Positions 44,022 through 51,676 of a stretch of DNA of 64,000 nucleotides are shown in pieces. This stretch comes from Herbihabitans rhizosphaerae. GTDB taxonomy: Bacteria > Actinomycetota > Actinomycetes > Mycobacteriales > Pseudonocardiaceae. Position numbers and translations under genes: made by a program. The DNA is taken from positions 248,001 to 312,000 of the forward strand of contig NZ_SGWQ01000007.1 of NCBI RefSeq assembly GCF_004216555.1, read 5' to 3'. The number at the start of each line of letters is the position of its first letter. The first letter of the stretch is position 1. Below the pieces are notes generated by a model, which was not told where the DNA came from, ran no database searches, and saw nothing but the letters and a program-made list of their open reading frames with translations.

Positions 44022-45190
44022 GAAGCGTCCACAGTGGACTGATACGGAATCCTTGCCGTGACGGCGAATCCGCCCTTCGGACGTGGGCCCGCCGTGAAGG
44101 TTCCGTCGTACATCATCACCCGTTCTCGCATGCCGATCAGCCCGTGTCCGCCGCCCGTGCCCGGCAGCATCCGCGTCCCCGGCCCGTCGTCGGTCACCTC
44201 GATGCGCACCTGTCCGCCGTCGGCCACCACGCTCACCGCGCACCGGGCCGGCGCCGCGTGCTTGACCACGTTGGTCAACGCCTCCTGCACGATCCGGTAC
44301 ACGGTCAGCCCGGCCGCCTCGGGCAGTTCCTCGTCCACCCGCACGTCCAGCGCCAGCGGCACCCCGGCCATCCTGGCCCGGTCGGCCAGCTCCGGCAGAT
44401 CGGCGACACCCGGCGCGGGCGCCAGCTCGGCGTCGCCGGCGGCCGAGTCGGACTCCGCGCGCAGCACGCCGAGCAGCCTGCGCATCTCGGTGAGCGCGTC
44501 CCGGCTGGTCCGCTCGATCACCCGCAGCGCCTCGCGCGCCTCCTCGGGCCGGTCCTCGGCGACGTGGTTGGCGATGCCGGCCTTCACCGCGATCATGCTC
44601 ATGCCGTGCGCGACCACGTCGTGCAGCTCGCGCGCGATCCGCAGCCGCTCCTCGGCCACGGCCCGCTCGGTGGCCCGCGCCGCGTAGGCCCGCCGCTGCC
44701 GCGCCCCGACGCCGAATGCCCAGGTCGCGCCGAACGTCGCGCAGGTCACCAGGAACCAGGGGAGCGTCTCGTCCCACGGCTGCGGCGCCACGGTCTCGCC
44801 GGCGATCACCACCAACCCGACCGCGATCAGGCACCCCGCCAGCGCGGTGGTGGCCCTCGCGTTGACGACCGTGACGGTGTACAGCATCAGCGCGACCGCG
44901 AGGTACACCGGGATGGCCGCGTAGATCGGCACGATGCCGGTCGTGGTGGCGACGGCCGCGATGCCGAACACGATCGTGAACGCGGGCATCGGCCACTTGC
45001 GCCGTACCGCGATCGGCAGTCCCACGGCAAGCCCGACGAACCAGGACAGCCACAGCGGCTCGTGCAAGCCGGTGGGGCGCGGCGTCTCGCTGGCCGCCAC
45101 GACCACGGCGAGCGCCATGACGACCGCGACCATCGCGTCGATGGCGTACAGGTGCGCGTCACCGAATCGCCTGCCGAACGGGTTCTCCAC
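44018..45190 (-). CDS. Sensor histidine kinase (HisKA_3 type)
   Basis: A 390-residue membrane kinase. Five to six hydrophobic segments fill residues 10-165 (AIDAMVAVVMALAVVVAASE, WLSWFVGLAVGLPIAV, PVYLAVALMLYTVTVV, LAGCLIAVGLVVIAGE). The DHp helix has ERLRIARELHDVVAHGMSMI with the phosphorylated His near residue 200, and the ATPase domain has VQEALTNVVKHA (N-box) and DDGPG with GGGHGLIGMRERV. The start is a GTG at 45190; earlier GTG/ATG starts up to 45295 are open. The C-terminus reads STVDAS and carries a copy of the iterated palindrome. No extracellular sensor domain is present, so it senses in the membrane. Confidence 0.85.
   Translation of the reverse strand: MENPFGRRFGDAHLYAIDAMVAVVMALAVVVAASETPRPTGLHEPLWLSWFVGLAVGLPIAVRRKWPMPAFTIVFGIAAVATTTGIVPIYAAIPVYLAVALMLYTVTVVNARATTALAGCLIAVGLVVIAGETVAPQPWDETLPWFLVTCATFGATWAFGVGARQRRAYAARATERAVAEERLRIARELHDVVAHGMSMIAVKAGIANHVAEDRPEEAREALRVIERTSRDALTEMRRLLGVLRAESDSAAGDAELAPAPGVADLPELADRARMAGVPLALDVRVDEELPEAAGLTVYRIVQEALTNVVKHAAPARCAVSVVADGGQVRIEVTDDGPGTRMLPGTGGGHGLIGMRERVMMYDGTFTAGPRPKGGFAVTARIPYQSTVDAS
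44027..44039. repeat. Iterated palindrome GTCCACAGTGGAC
   Basis: Exact copy 6 of 8, at the C-terminal codons of the histidine kinase gene (STVDAS). Confidence 0.6.
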
Positions 45191-45321
45191 GGGCCGACCG
45201 TATCCGCTCGACTCGCGCACGGCGTCGGAGCGCGGTGGGTCAGACCGGGGTATGAGCCGCTCGCCCGGGTCCGAGCTGTGGTCCGATGTGGACACTCGGG
45301 TGAGCGGCGATCGTTGTGGCC

Positions 45322-46236
45322 ATGATCGAAGTACGCGAGCTCACGAAGCGGTACGGCGACACGGTGGCCGTCCGCGAACTGTCCTTCACCGTGAAACCCG
45401 GACAGGTGACCGGGTTCCTCGGCCCGAACGGGTCCGGCAAGTCGACCACCATGCGCGCGATCCTCGGCCTCGACCGGCCGACCTCGGGCGTTGCGATGGT
45501 CAACGGCCGGCCGTACGCAACGTTGCGAAAACCGTTGCACGAAGTCGGTGCGTTGCTCGACGCGGGCGCTGTGCACGGCGGGCGCACCGCCGAGATGCAC
45601 CTGCGTTGCGTCGCGCGGAGCAACGGCATCGGCCGGGCGCGGGTCACCGACGTGCTGGAGCGGGTGGGCCTCGCCGGTGTCGCGCGCAAACGGATCGGCG
45701 GCTTCTCGCTCGGCATGCGGCAACGGCTCGGCATCGGAGCGGCGTTGCTCGGCGATCCCGGTGTGCTGATGTTCGACGAGCCGGTGAACGGGCTGGACCC
45801 GGAAGGCATCCGGTGGATCCGCGAGTTGATGCGCGCGCTGGCCGCCGAGGGGCGCACGGTGCTGGTGTCCAGCCACCTGATGAGCGAGATGGCGCTGACC
45901 GCCGACCACGTCGTGGTGATCGGCCGGGGACAACTGATCACCGAGACGTCGATGGCCGCGCTGTCCGAGGACTTCCGCCGCGACGTGCTGGTGCGCACGC
46001 CGAGGGCGGACGAGCTGCGCGGTGCGCTCAGTACCGCCGGTGCGTCCGTCCACAGTGGACCAGACGGCGAGCTCGCGGTGCGCGGCATGGACGCCGTTGC
46101 GATCGGGGACCTGGCGTTGCGCGCCGGGATCGCGGTGCACGAGCTGACTCCGCGCAGTGCCTCGCTGGAGGAGGCGTACATGGAACTGACCGACGAGAGC
46201 GTGGAGTACCGCGCGCAGGCTGGGAGGGCGTCGTGA
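45322..46236 (+). CDS. ABC transporter ATP-binding protein
   Basis: A 304-residue ATPase of the CcmA/DrrA type: Walker A GFLGPNGSGKSTTMRA near residue 37, signature FSLGMRQRLGIGAALLGD, Walker B LMFDEPVNGLDPEG and H-loop VSSHLMSE. All motifs are intact, in contrast to the protein at 39907. A C-terminal extension of about 90 residues is common in this subgroup. With the permease starting four bases into its end, it forms an exporter whose substrate is probably an antibiotic, lipid or peptide. It is divergent from the NarL-type two-component genes, the likely regulators. Confidence 0.88.
   Translation: MIEVRELTKRYGDTVAVRELSFTVKPGQVTGFLGPNGSGKSTTMRAILGLDRPTSGVAMVNGRPYATLRKPLHEVGALLDAGAVHGGRTAEMHLRCVARSNGIGRARVTDVLERVGLAGVARKRIGGFSLGMRQRLGIGAALLGDPGVLMFDEPVNGLDPEGIRWIRELMRALAAEGRTVLVSSHLMSEMALTADHVVVIGRGQLITETSMAALSEDFRRDVLVRTPRADELRGALSTAGASVHSGPDGELAVRGMDAVAIGDLALRAGIAVHELTPRSASLEEAYMELTDESVEYRAQAGRAS
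46048..46060. repeat. Iterated palindrome GTCCACAGTGGAC
   Basis: Exact copy 7 of 8, in the ABC ATPase gene (encodes VHSGPD). Confidence 0.6.
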
Positions 46237-47000
46237 ACGACGTGCTGGCATCGGAGTGGCTGAAGCTGCGCTCGCTCCGATCGTCCGTGAACCTGCTGAT
46301 CGGCCCGCTGGCCGGGCTCGTCGCGGGCGCGGTGATCACCGCGCTGATGGCCGCCGACTGGGACAGCTCGCCGGAGATGCGGGACAAGTTCGCGGCCGGT
46401 GACGCGGGCCTGCTGGCCCAGCCGGTCACCCAGGTCTGCCTGGCCACGCTGGCGATTCTGGTGATCACCGGCGAGTACGCGACCGGCATGATCCGCACCA
46501 GTCTGGTCGCCGCGCCGAATCGGCTCCAGGTGCTCGCCGCCAAGGCGCTGGTCGTCTCCGGTGTGACGCTGGTGGCCGGCCAGGTGATCTCGTTCGCCGG
46601 GTTCTGGGCGAGCCGGCTGATCGTCGGGGACCGCCCGCCGCCGTTCGGTTTCAGCGGTTCCGCGGCCGACGCCGTACCGCTGGTGGTCGCCGACGGGCTC
46701 GTGATCACGGTGATCAGCCTGGTCGCGCTCGGCCTCGGCACGGTCATCCGGTCCACGGCCGGCGCGCTGGTGTCGGTGTTCGTGCTGCTGTTCGTGCTGC
46801 CGATGGTGGCCATGGCGCTGCCCAGCTCGGTGGGCAACGTGCTCGCCTCGCTGATGCTGCGCAACCTCGCGCCGCAGTTGGCCGGCGTCCCGCAGTCGGA
46901 GGCGGTGCTCTCGCAGCCGGGTGCGGTGGCCGTCGCGGTGGGCTACGTAGTGGTCGCGCTCGGTGCCGCGGCGGTCGTGTTGCGGAGGAGGGACGCGTGA
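46233..47000 (+). CDS. ABC-2 type transporter permease
   Basis: A 255-residue permease with six hydrophobic segments (LIGPLAGLVAGAVITALM, VCLATLAILVITGEYATGM, VVSGVTLVAGQVISFAGFWA, GLVITVISLVALGLGTVI, VSVFVLLFVLPMVAMALP, VAVAVGYVVVALGAAAVVLR) and the ITGEYATGMIRTS motif of ABC-2 exporters. GTG at 46233 overlaps the ATPase stop by four bases and follows GGGAGGG. It is the membrane partner of the preceding ATPase, probably acting as a homodimer. Confidence 0.85.
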   Translation: MNDVLASEWLKLRSLRSSVNLLIGPLAGLVAGAVITALMAADWDSSPEMRDKFAAGDAGLLAQPVTQVCLATLAILVITGEYATGMIRTSLVAAPNRLQVLAAKALVVSGVTLVAGQVISFAGFWASRLIVGDRPPPFGFSGSAADAVPLVVADGLVITVISLVALGLGTVIRSTAGALVSVFVLLFVLPMVAMALPSSVGNVLASLMLRNLAPQLAGVPQSEAVLSQPGAVAVAVGYVVVALGAAAVVLRRRDA

Positions 47001-47069
47001 GGCGCCCGGGTGCTCTGGGGTTCGTCGCCGGCGTTTCCGGTGGTCGAGTTCGCGATGTGAAAGATTAGG

Positions 47070-47084
47070 TAGGGGCGTCCCCTA
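47070..47084. promoter_or_regulatory. Small palindrome before the SARP promoter
   Basis: TAGGGG-CGT-CCCCTA lies five bases upstream of the -35 box of the SARP gene. It could be a terminator for the ABC operon or a regulator site. Confidence 0.4.
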
Positions 47085-47089
47085 GGCCA

Positions 47090-47118
47090 TTGACAAACCG
47101 GTCGGTCGGTTTTGTATC
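47090..47118 (+). promoter_or_regulatory. SARP promoter overlapped by a GBL autoregulatory element (ARE)
   Basis: TTGACA (47090-47095), 17-base spacer, TGTATC (47113-47118). The spacer holds an inverted repeat with arms ACAAACCG (47093-47100) and CGGTTTTGT (47107-47115) around GTCGGT. The AACCGGTCGGTCGGTT core resembles the ARE sites bound by ArpA/ScbR-type receptors; one is encoded at 48843. Receptor binding here would block the polymerase until the butyrolactone accumulates. Confidence 0.6.
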
Positions 47119-47178
47119 CTTGGTGGGACGAACGGGTCGCACACCAGGCGGGCCGCCGTCCGAGGCAGGGGAGACGAC

Positions 47179-48000
47179 GTGGATATCGACGTTCTCGGGC
47201 CGTTAGCGGTGCGTATCGACGGTGTGTCGGTGACCCCGACCGCCGCGAAGCCGCGAAAGGTTCTCGCGATGCTCGCCGTCCACGCCGACGAGGTCGTGCC
47301 GGCCCCATCGCTGTTCGAGGAGCTGTGGGGAGACGCGCCGCCGCGCACAGCGACGACCACGGTGCAGACCTACGTCCTGCACCTGCGCAACCTGATCACC
47401 ACGGCGCTACGCGGGAACGCCGACCGGGAGTACGCCGACGCCAAACAGGTGCTGGCTACCCGTCCGGGCGGTTACGTGTTGAACACCGGCGGCGGCACGG
47501 TCGACGTGCGCGAGTTCGATCGGCTCGCCGCCGCCGGGCACCGCGCCCGCGAACTCGGCGACTACGAGGACGCGGCGCGGTCGTTCACCGAGGCGCTGTC
47601 CACCTGGCGCGGCAAGGCGCTGGTCGACGTGCAGGTCGGTGCGCTGCTCGAGGTGGAGGTCCACCGCCTCGAGGAGGCCAGGCTCAACGTGCTGGACCGC
47701 AGGATCGACGCCGATCTGCGGCTCGGCCGGCACCACCAACTGCTCGGCGAGCTGTCCGCGCTGGTGTCGCGACACCGCACGCACGAAGGTCTGTACGCGC
47801 ACCTGATGCTGGCGATGTACCGGTCCGGGCGGCGTGGCGAGGCGGTCGAGGTGTATCGCAAGCTGCGCGCGTGCCTGGCCCACGACCTGGGCCTGGAGCC
47901 GTCGCCGACGTTACGACGGCTGCACCGGTCGATGCTCGACGCCGACCCCAGGCTGCACGAGTACGTGACCGTCGAGCCGCCGGTCGGCGCCGCGGTCTGA
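47179..48000 (+). CDS. SARP-family transcriptional activator
   Basis: A 273-residue SARP: an N-terminal OmpR-like winged helix (DIDVLGPLAVRIDGV, KPRKVLAMLAVHADEVV, LFEELWG) and a BTAD domain (EFDRLAAAGHRARELGDYED, then RTHEGLYAHLMLAMYRSG). These are pathway-specific activators of antibiotic clusters, and the short form (no ATPase) is typical of DnrI/RedD. The GTG start at 47179 follows GGGGAGACGAC. It carries two TTA codons (47203-47205, 47911-47913), and its promoter contains an ARE-like site. The TetR gene starts eight bases after it. Its target cluster is not in this window. Confidence 0.9.
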   Translation: MDIDVLGPLAVRIDGVSVTPTAAKPRKVLAMLAVHADEVVPAPSLFEELWGDAPPRTATTTVQTYVLHLRNLITTALRGNADREYADAKQVLATRPGGYVLNTGGGTVDVREFDRLAAAGHRARELGDYEDAARSFTEALSTWRGKALVDVQVGALLEVEVHRLEEARLNVLDRRIDADLRLGRHHQLLGELSALVSRHRTHEGLYAHLMLAMYRSGRRGEAVEVYRKLRACLAHDLGLEPSPTLRRLHRSMLDADPRLHEYVTVEPPVGAAV

Positions 48001-48007
48001 CCTGGGC

Positions 48008-48643
48008 ATGACCAAGCAGGCTCGGTCGGAGCAGACCAGAGCGTTACTCCTGAATGCCGCGGCCGACCTGCTCAGCAAGGACGGTTACGCCGCCTCCAGC
48101 ATGGAGGACATCAGCAAGGCGGCGGGCGTGACCAAAGGCGCGCTGTACTTCCACTTCTCCGGTAAGGACAAGGTGTGCGCGGCCGTGCAGAGCGAGGCCG
48201 TGTCGATCCTGCGCACGTTCATCGCCGAGCTCGAGACCGGCCGCACGTCGGCGCTGCAGTCGCTGATCGACCTGACCCACACGATGGTGCGCTGGCTGGA
48301 CACCGAGCCGGTGATCGCGGCTAGCTTCCGGATCGGGCGCGAGTGCGGCTCGACAGACGACAGCTTTCTCACCTTCTCGCGCGCCTGGTTCGCCGAGGTC
48401 AGGCGCGCTTTACGGGTGGCGAAGAAGAATCAGGAGCTGTCCGAGGACGTGCGCATGGACGTCGCTGTGGTAATGGTGGCTGTGATGTGCCTCGGTATCG
48501 AGATGCTCGCGACGACATCCAGCAGACCGGCCAAGCCCTCGGAGAGCTTGGCCGGTATGTGGACGCTCATCCTGCCCGAGATCGCCGACGACGAGACGCT
48601 CGCCGGCCTCGACGCGTTTGGATCGTCCAATGTCGACAGATAG
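48008..48643 (+). CDS. TetR regulator, GBL receptor-like (possible pseudo-receptor)
   Basis: A 211-residue TetR protein whose N-terminus matches the ArpA/ScbR group: RSEQTRALLLNAAADLLSKD, then ISKAAGVTKGALYFHFSGKD near residues 35-55. The ligand domain is more diverged than in the protein at 48843; these proteins often act as pseudo-receptors that bind AREs or antibiotics rather than butyrolactones. It is seven bases after the SARP stop and presumably co-transcribed with it. It carries two TTA codons (48044-48046, 48410-48412), so its translation may depend on bldA. Confidence 0.75.
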   Translation: MTKQARSEQTRALLLNAAADLLSKDGYAASSMEDISKAAGVTKGALYFHFSGKDKVCAAVQSEAVSILRTFIAELETGRTSALQSLIDLTHTMVRWLDTEPVIAASFRIGRECGSTDDSFLTFSRAWFAEVRRALRVAKKNQELSEDVRMDVAVVMVAVMCLGIEMLATTSSRPAKPSESLAGMWTLILPEIADDETLAGLDAFGSSNVDR

Positions 48644-48842
48644 AAGCCGGTTTCGGAGTTGCGTGGGTGGTCCGGTAGGGCACGCCCAGGCGGCGATCTA
48701 CGGCGTTGGCGTCCGCTCGAGTATGCCCAATACGAGTCGCGAACGCCGCCTTGTAGCTCATCCACCTGGACGCGCCCGGGTGGTCACCCTGCGAGGACGG
48801 GGCAGGTGGCACCTCGAGACAAGGCCTAGCCGTGCGCCCCTG
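48644..48842. other. Intergenic region between convergent regulators
   Basis: A 199-base gap between the convergent TetR and GBL-receptor genes. No gene, strong hairpin or repeat was seen. Confidence 0.45.
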
Positions 48843-49484
48843 TCAGGCGCTGGCCGCGACCTCGTAGTCGACCGTGCCGGTCGGGTTGAACTTGGTCAGC
48901 CGGCGCGGCGGGACGATGCCCGGCAGCAGGAACTGCCACATGTCGGTGACGCGCTGGCGGACGTCGGCTCGCCCGGTGAGGACCTGGGATCGCAGCTGCA
49001 CGCCGGTGAACGAACCGATGACGTACATCGCCAGATCGTCCGGCTGGACCTCTTTGCGCAGGTCACCGGTGGCCTGCGCGGCCACCATGCAGCGCTCCAC
49101 CAGGTCGGTCCAGCTCCGGTAGGCGTCGATCGCCGGCGAGGCGAACGAGCCGTGCTCGATGACCAGCCGGATGGCCGCCCGGACGCGCACGCTCAGCATG
49201 AGGTTCATCGCCATGTTGTGCGTCAGGTCGATGACCGTCTGCAGGCCGGGGCGGTCGGTGGCCGCGAACGGCCCCCACACCGAGAACTGCTCCTCGATGA
49301 GTGCGGAGGCCAGCTCCTCCTTGGAGGAGAAGTGGAAGTACAGGGCGCCCTTGGTGACGCCGGCGGTGGCGAGGATGTCGGACAGGCTTGCGCCGACGAA
49401 GCCGTACTCATCGAAGGCCTCGGCGGCGGCATCGAGGATCACGTTCCGCGTCCGTTCCGCTCGCTCCTGTCGAGCCACGGTCAC
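48843..49484 (-). CDS. Gamma-butyrolactone receptor (ArpA/ScbR family)
   Basis: A 213-residue receptor. The N-terminal HTH (ARQERAERTRNVILDAAAEA, FDEYGFVGASLSDIL, AGVTKGALYFHFSSKEELA) is almost the consensus of ArpA/ScbR, and a Trp in the ligand domain (YRSWTDLVERC near residue 119) is in the place expected for the butyrolactone-contacting residue. In the absence of signal these proteins repress by binding AREs. It has no TTA codon that I could find, unlike its neighbours. It is divergent from the afsA gene, with a shared 199-base gap containing an ARE-like site, the classical arpA/afsA arrangement. Confidence 0.88.
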   Translation of the reverse strand: MTVARQERAERTRNVILDAAAEAFDEYGFVGASLSDILATAGVTKGALYFHFSSKEELASALIEEQFSVWGPFAATDRPGLQTVIDLTHNMAMNLMLSVRVRAAIRLVIEHGSFASPAIDAYRSWTDLVERCMVAAQATGDLRKEVQPDDLAMYVIGSFTGVQLRSQVLTGRADVRQRVTDMWQFLLPGIVPPRRLTKFNPTGTVDYEVAASA

Positions 49485-49601
49485 TCCTTAGCTTCGGTCG
49501 ACGGTTCAGTCGCCGCATCCCCTGTCAGTCGACCATAGCGGCCGGCTGTCAGGGCCCACCCACCGAGTGTAGCCCAAGTTTGCCGTAAGGAAAGATCCGA
49601 A

Positions 49602-49628
49602 AAAAACCGGGTAGTAGGTATGGTTTTT
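49602..49628. promoter_or_regulatory. ARE-like inverted repeat between receptor and afsA genes
   Basis: Arms AAAAACC (49602-49608) and GGTTTTT (49622-49628) with a 13-base spacer. Read in reverse it contains ATACC-TACTACC-CGGTT, an ARE-like order. It lies 56 bases before the afsA start and 117 bases before the receptor start, so one site could control both. Confidence 0.5.
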
Positions 49629-49683
49629 GCCCTGGGGTTCCGATTTACTACGTACAGGGTCTTCATCGCTGACGGAGGTAGTC

Positions 49684-50628
49684 ATGACCGCCATGATCGA
49701 GAAGGATGACGCCACTGGGGTATTACCCGACGCGGGACCGGTGCTCTTCGAGCAGACAATCCCGCGCCACCTGGTACATCGTGCCGCTGTGGCAGAGGTC
49801 TTCGTAACCGATCTGCACGTTACAAACGAGAACACGTTTCATGTGGGGGCGCAGTGGCCGCGGGGGCACAGCTTCTTTGGGCCGAGGACCACGGCCTCCC
49901 ATGATCCGCTGATCTTCGCGGAGACCATTCGGCAGGCAGCGTTACTCGTTTCGCACGCCGCACTCGGCGTGCCGAAGAGTGACCGCTTCCTGCTGCACGA
50001 CATGTCGGTCTCGGTCGACATGGTCGGGTTGCGCACCGCCGACCGCCCGGTGGACATTGTCGTCGTCGTGCGTGCGCACGACATTCGGCGCAGGGGTGAT
50101 TCCATCGGGGGAATCAGGCTGGAGTTCAGTTGTTACCGCGACGGTCGCAAGATCGGCACGGCTGGGCTTGGCTGGAGCTGCGCGTCGGCCGCTGGATACC
50201 GGCGGGTGCGGGGAGACCGTTTCTCCGCGACGCCGTACCAGGCGACGCTGCTGCCCGCGGTCAAGCCGCAGTTGGTCGGCAGGGACCGTCCGGAGGACGT
50301 GGTGCTGGCGGAGACCCCGCTGCACAACGTCTGGTCGTTACAGGCCAATCCGGGCCACCCGGTGATGTTCGACCACCCGGTCGACCACGTCCCCGGAATG
50401 GTTCTGTTGGAGGCAGCACGACAGGCGACGCTGCTCACCGTTGGCAAGGCCAACGCGGTGCCGCGCGCCATGGAATTCACCTTCCGCCGGTTCGTCGAGT
50501 TCGAGGACCCGTGCCTGGTGATCGCCGATGACCAAGGCCGTACCAGGGGCGGCCGACGGCTCGGTGTCACCTTCGAGCAATGTGGTCGCACGGTCGCGAC
50601 GGGCACGATGGAACTGGCGGATGCCTGA
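49684..50628 (+). CDS. afsA: A-factor/butyrolactone biosynthesis protein (AfsA family)
   Basis: A 314-residue AfsA homologue with two A-factor hotdog repeats: VHRAAVAEVFVTDLHV to FAETIRQAALLVSHAAL in the first half and HNVWSLQANPGHPVMFDHP to MVLLEAARQATLL in the second. AfsA condenses dihydroxyacetone phosphate with a beta-ketoacyl thioester as the first committed step of gamma-butyrolactone synthesis. GGAGG precedes the ATG. It contains three TTA codons (49723-49725, 49942-49944, 50338-50340), the most of any gene examined here, pointing to bldA control of signal production. Its stop overlaps the following reductase gene. Confidence 0.9.
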   Translation: MTAMIEKDDATGVLPDAGPVLFEQTIPRHLVHRAAVAEVFVTDLHVTNENTFHVGAQWPRGHSFFGPRTTASHDPLIFAETIRQAALLVSHAALGVPKSDRFLLHDMSVSVDMVGLRTADRPVDIVVVVRAHDIRRRGDSIGGIRLEFSCYRDGRKIGTAGLGWSCASAAGYRRVRGDRFSATPYQATLLPAVKPQLVGRDRPEDVVLAETPLHNVWSLQANPGHPVMFDHPVDHVPGMVLLEAARQATLLTVGKANAVPRAMEFTFRRFVEFEDPCLVIADDQGRTRGGRRLGVTFEQCGRTVATGTMELADA

Positions 50629-51601
50629 GTTAGCCGGTGCGTCTCCGGTCCTGGTGACCGGGGCGACCGGGTTCGTCGGCACTGCCGTCGTGCGCGAGCT
50701 CCTGCGGCGTCACGACGGCGGAGCGCTCATCCGAGTGCTCTGTCGTCGTGAGCCGCCGGCGTGGATGCGCGAAGCCGGCATCGCCGTCGTTCATGGCGAC
50801 CTCGCCGAGGCGGCCACGCTGGACGGTGCGTGCGACGGCGTGTCGACAGTGCTGCACCTCGCCTCCCGGATCGGCGGCGATCTGGAGGCGTGCACGGCCG
50901 TCAACGTCGACGGCACCCGGGCGCTGCTCGAACAGGCGCGGCGGGCCGGGGTGTCCCGGGTGGTGCAGCTGAGCACGACGGGGGTGTACGGCGACGGCGT
51001 GCACCGCGGTGCGAGTGAGTCGCTGCTGGCGCCGTCGCCAGTCTCGGTGACGAGCCGGACGAGGTTGGCCGCCGAGCGCATGACCAGGGCGGCCGGAGGC
51101 ATCGTTCTTCGGCCGCACCTGGTCTACGGCGAGGGCGACAAGTGGGTGGTCCCGACCGTGCTGCGCTGGTTGCGGGCGGTGCCGGGCTGGGCCGACGGGG
51201 GAGTCGCGCGCTCGTCGATGGTGGCCGTGTCCGACCTGGCGTCGGTGATCGCGGCGCTCGCGTGCATGCGGTGGGGGCCGCGGCGGGGCGCGGTGTTCCA
51301 CGTCAACCACCCGAGGCCGGTCAGCATGCGGGAACTGGTGACCGCGCTGTGCGGGCACCTGGATCTGCCGCTGCCCGATCTCGACCTGACCGCCGACGCG
51401 CACCGGATGCTCACCAGGTCGGCGCTGCCGTCGCTCACCGACCACCAGTTCTCCATGCTGGCCCAGGATCACTTCTACGACAGCACGCGGATCTGGTCGT
51501 TCACCGGGGTGGAACCGGGACCCGGCCTCGCCACTCGGCTGCCGGACGCGATCCCGTGGTACCGCGACGTGCTGTCCGGCAAGGCGACCGCCGCCGTCTG
51601 A
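50621..51601 (+). CDS. NAD(P)-dependent epimerase/reductase of the GBL module
   Basis: A 326-residue short-chain dehydrogenase of the extended type: VLVTGATGFVGTAVVREL (GxxGxxG) near residue 13, HLASRIGG, the catalytic Ser-Tyr-Lys region reads QLSTTGVYGDGVHRG, where Tyr is present but the usual YxxxK Lys is not obvious. Extended SDR genes directly after afsA homologues are common and are thought to reduce the butenolide or the 6-keto group in butyrolactone assembly. The ATG at 50621 overlaps the afsA stop by eight bases. Tandem 22-nt repeats start four bases after its stop. Confidence 0.75.
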   Translation: MPELAGASPVLVTGATGFVGTAVVRELLRRHDGGALIRVLCRREPPAWMREAGIAVVHGDLAEAATLDGACDGVSTVLHLASRIGGDLEACTAVNVDGTRALLEQARRAGVSRVVQLSTTGVYGDGVHRGASESLLAPSPVSVTSRTRLAAERMTRAAGGIVLRPHLVYGEGDKWVVPTVLRWLRAVPGWADGGVARSSMVAVSDLASVIAALACMRWGPRRGAVFHVNHPRPVSMRELVTALCGHLDLPLPDLDLTADAHRMLTRSALPSLTDHQFSMLAQDHFYDSTRIWSFTGVEPGPGLATRLPDAIPWYRDVLSGKATAAV

Positions 51602-51604
51602 CAT

Positions 51605-51647
51605 CGCGAGTCCCGCGCTGTGCACCGGTGAGTCCCGCGCTGTGCAC
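51605..51647 (+). repeat. Tandem 22-nt-period repeat, locus C (2 units)
   Basis: Units at 51605-51625 and 51627-51647 share GAGTCCCGCGCTGTGCAC, on the same strand as the epimerase gene whose stop ends at 51601. They also sit directly upstream of the iron box of the next operon. Confidence 0.75.
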
Positions 51648-51657
51648 CACCGGACGG

Positions 51658-51676
51658 TATGGTTAGGCTGCCCTAA
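51658..51676. promoter_or_regulatory. Iron box (IdeR/DmdR1 operator)
   Basis: GGTTAGGCTGCCCTAA aligns with the IdeR/DmdR consensus TTAGGTTAGGCTAACCTAA at 15 of 19 positions. It ends on the A of the ATG at 51676, and TAGGCT (51664-51669) in it has -10 spacing to that ATG, so iron-loaded repressor would sit on the promoter of a leaderless mRNA. Confidence 0.7.

Noticed and set aside
36353-51601. The dense regulatory stretch as a secondary-metabolite cluster
   Set aside because: It has regulators, an exporter, a kinase pair and AfsA, but no PKS, NRPS, terpene, RiPP precursor or tailoring core enzymes.
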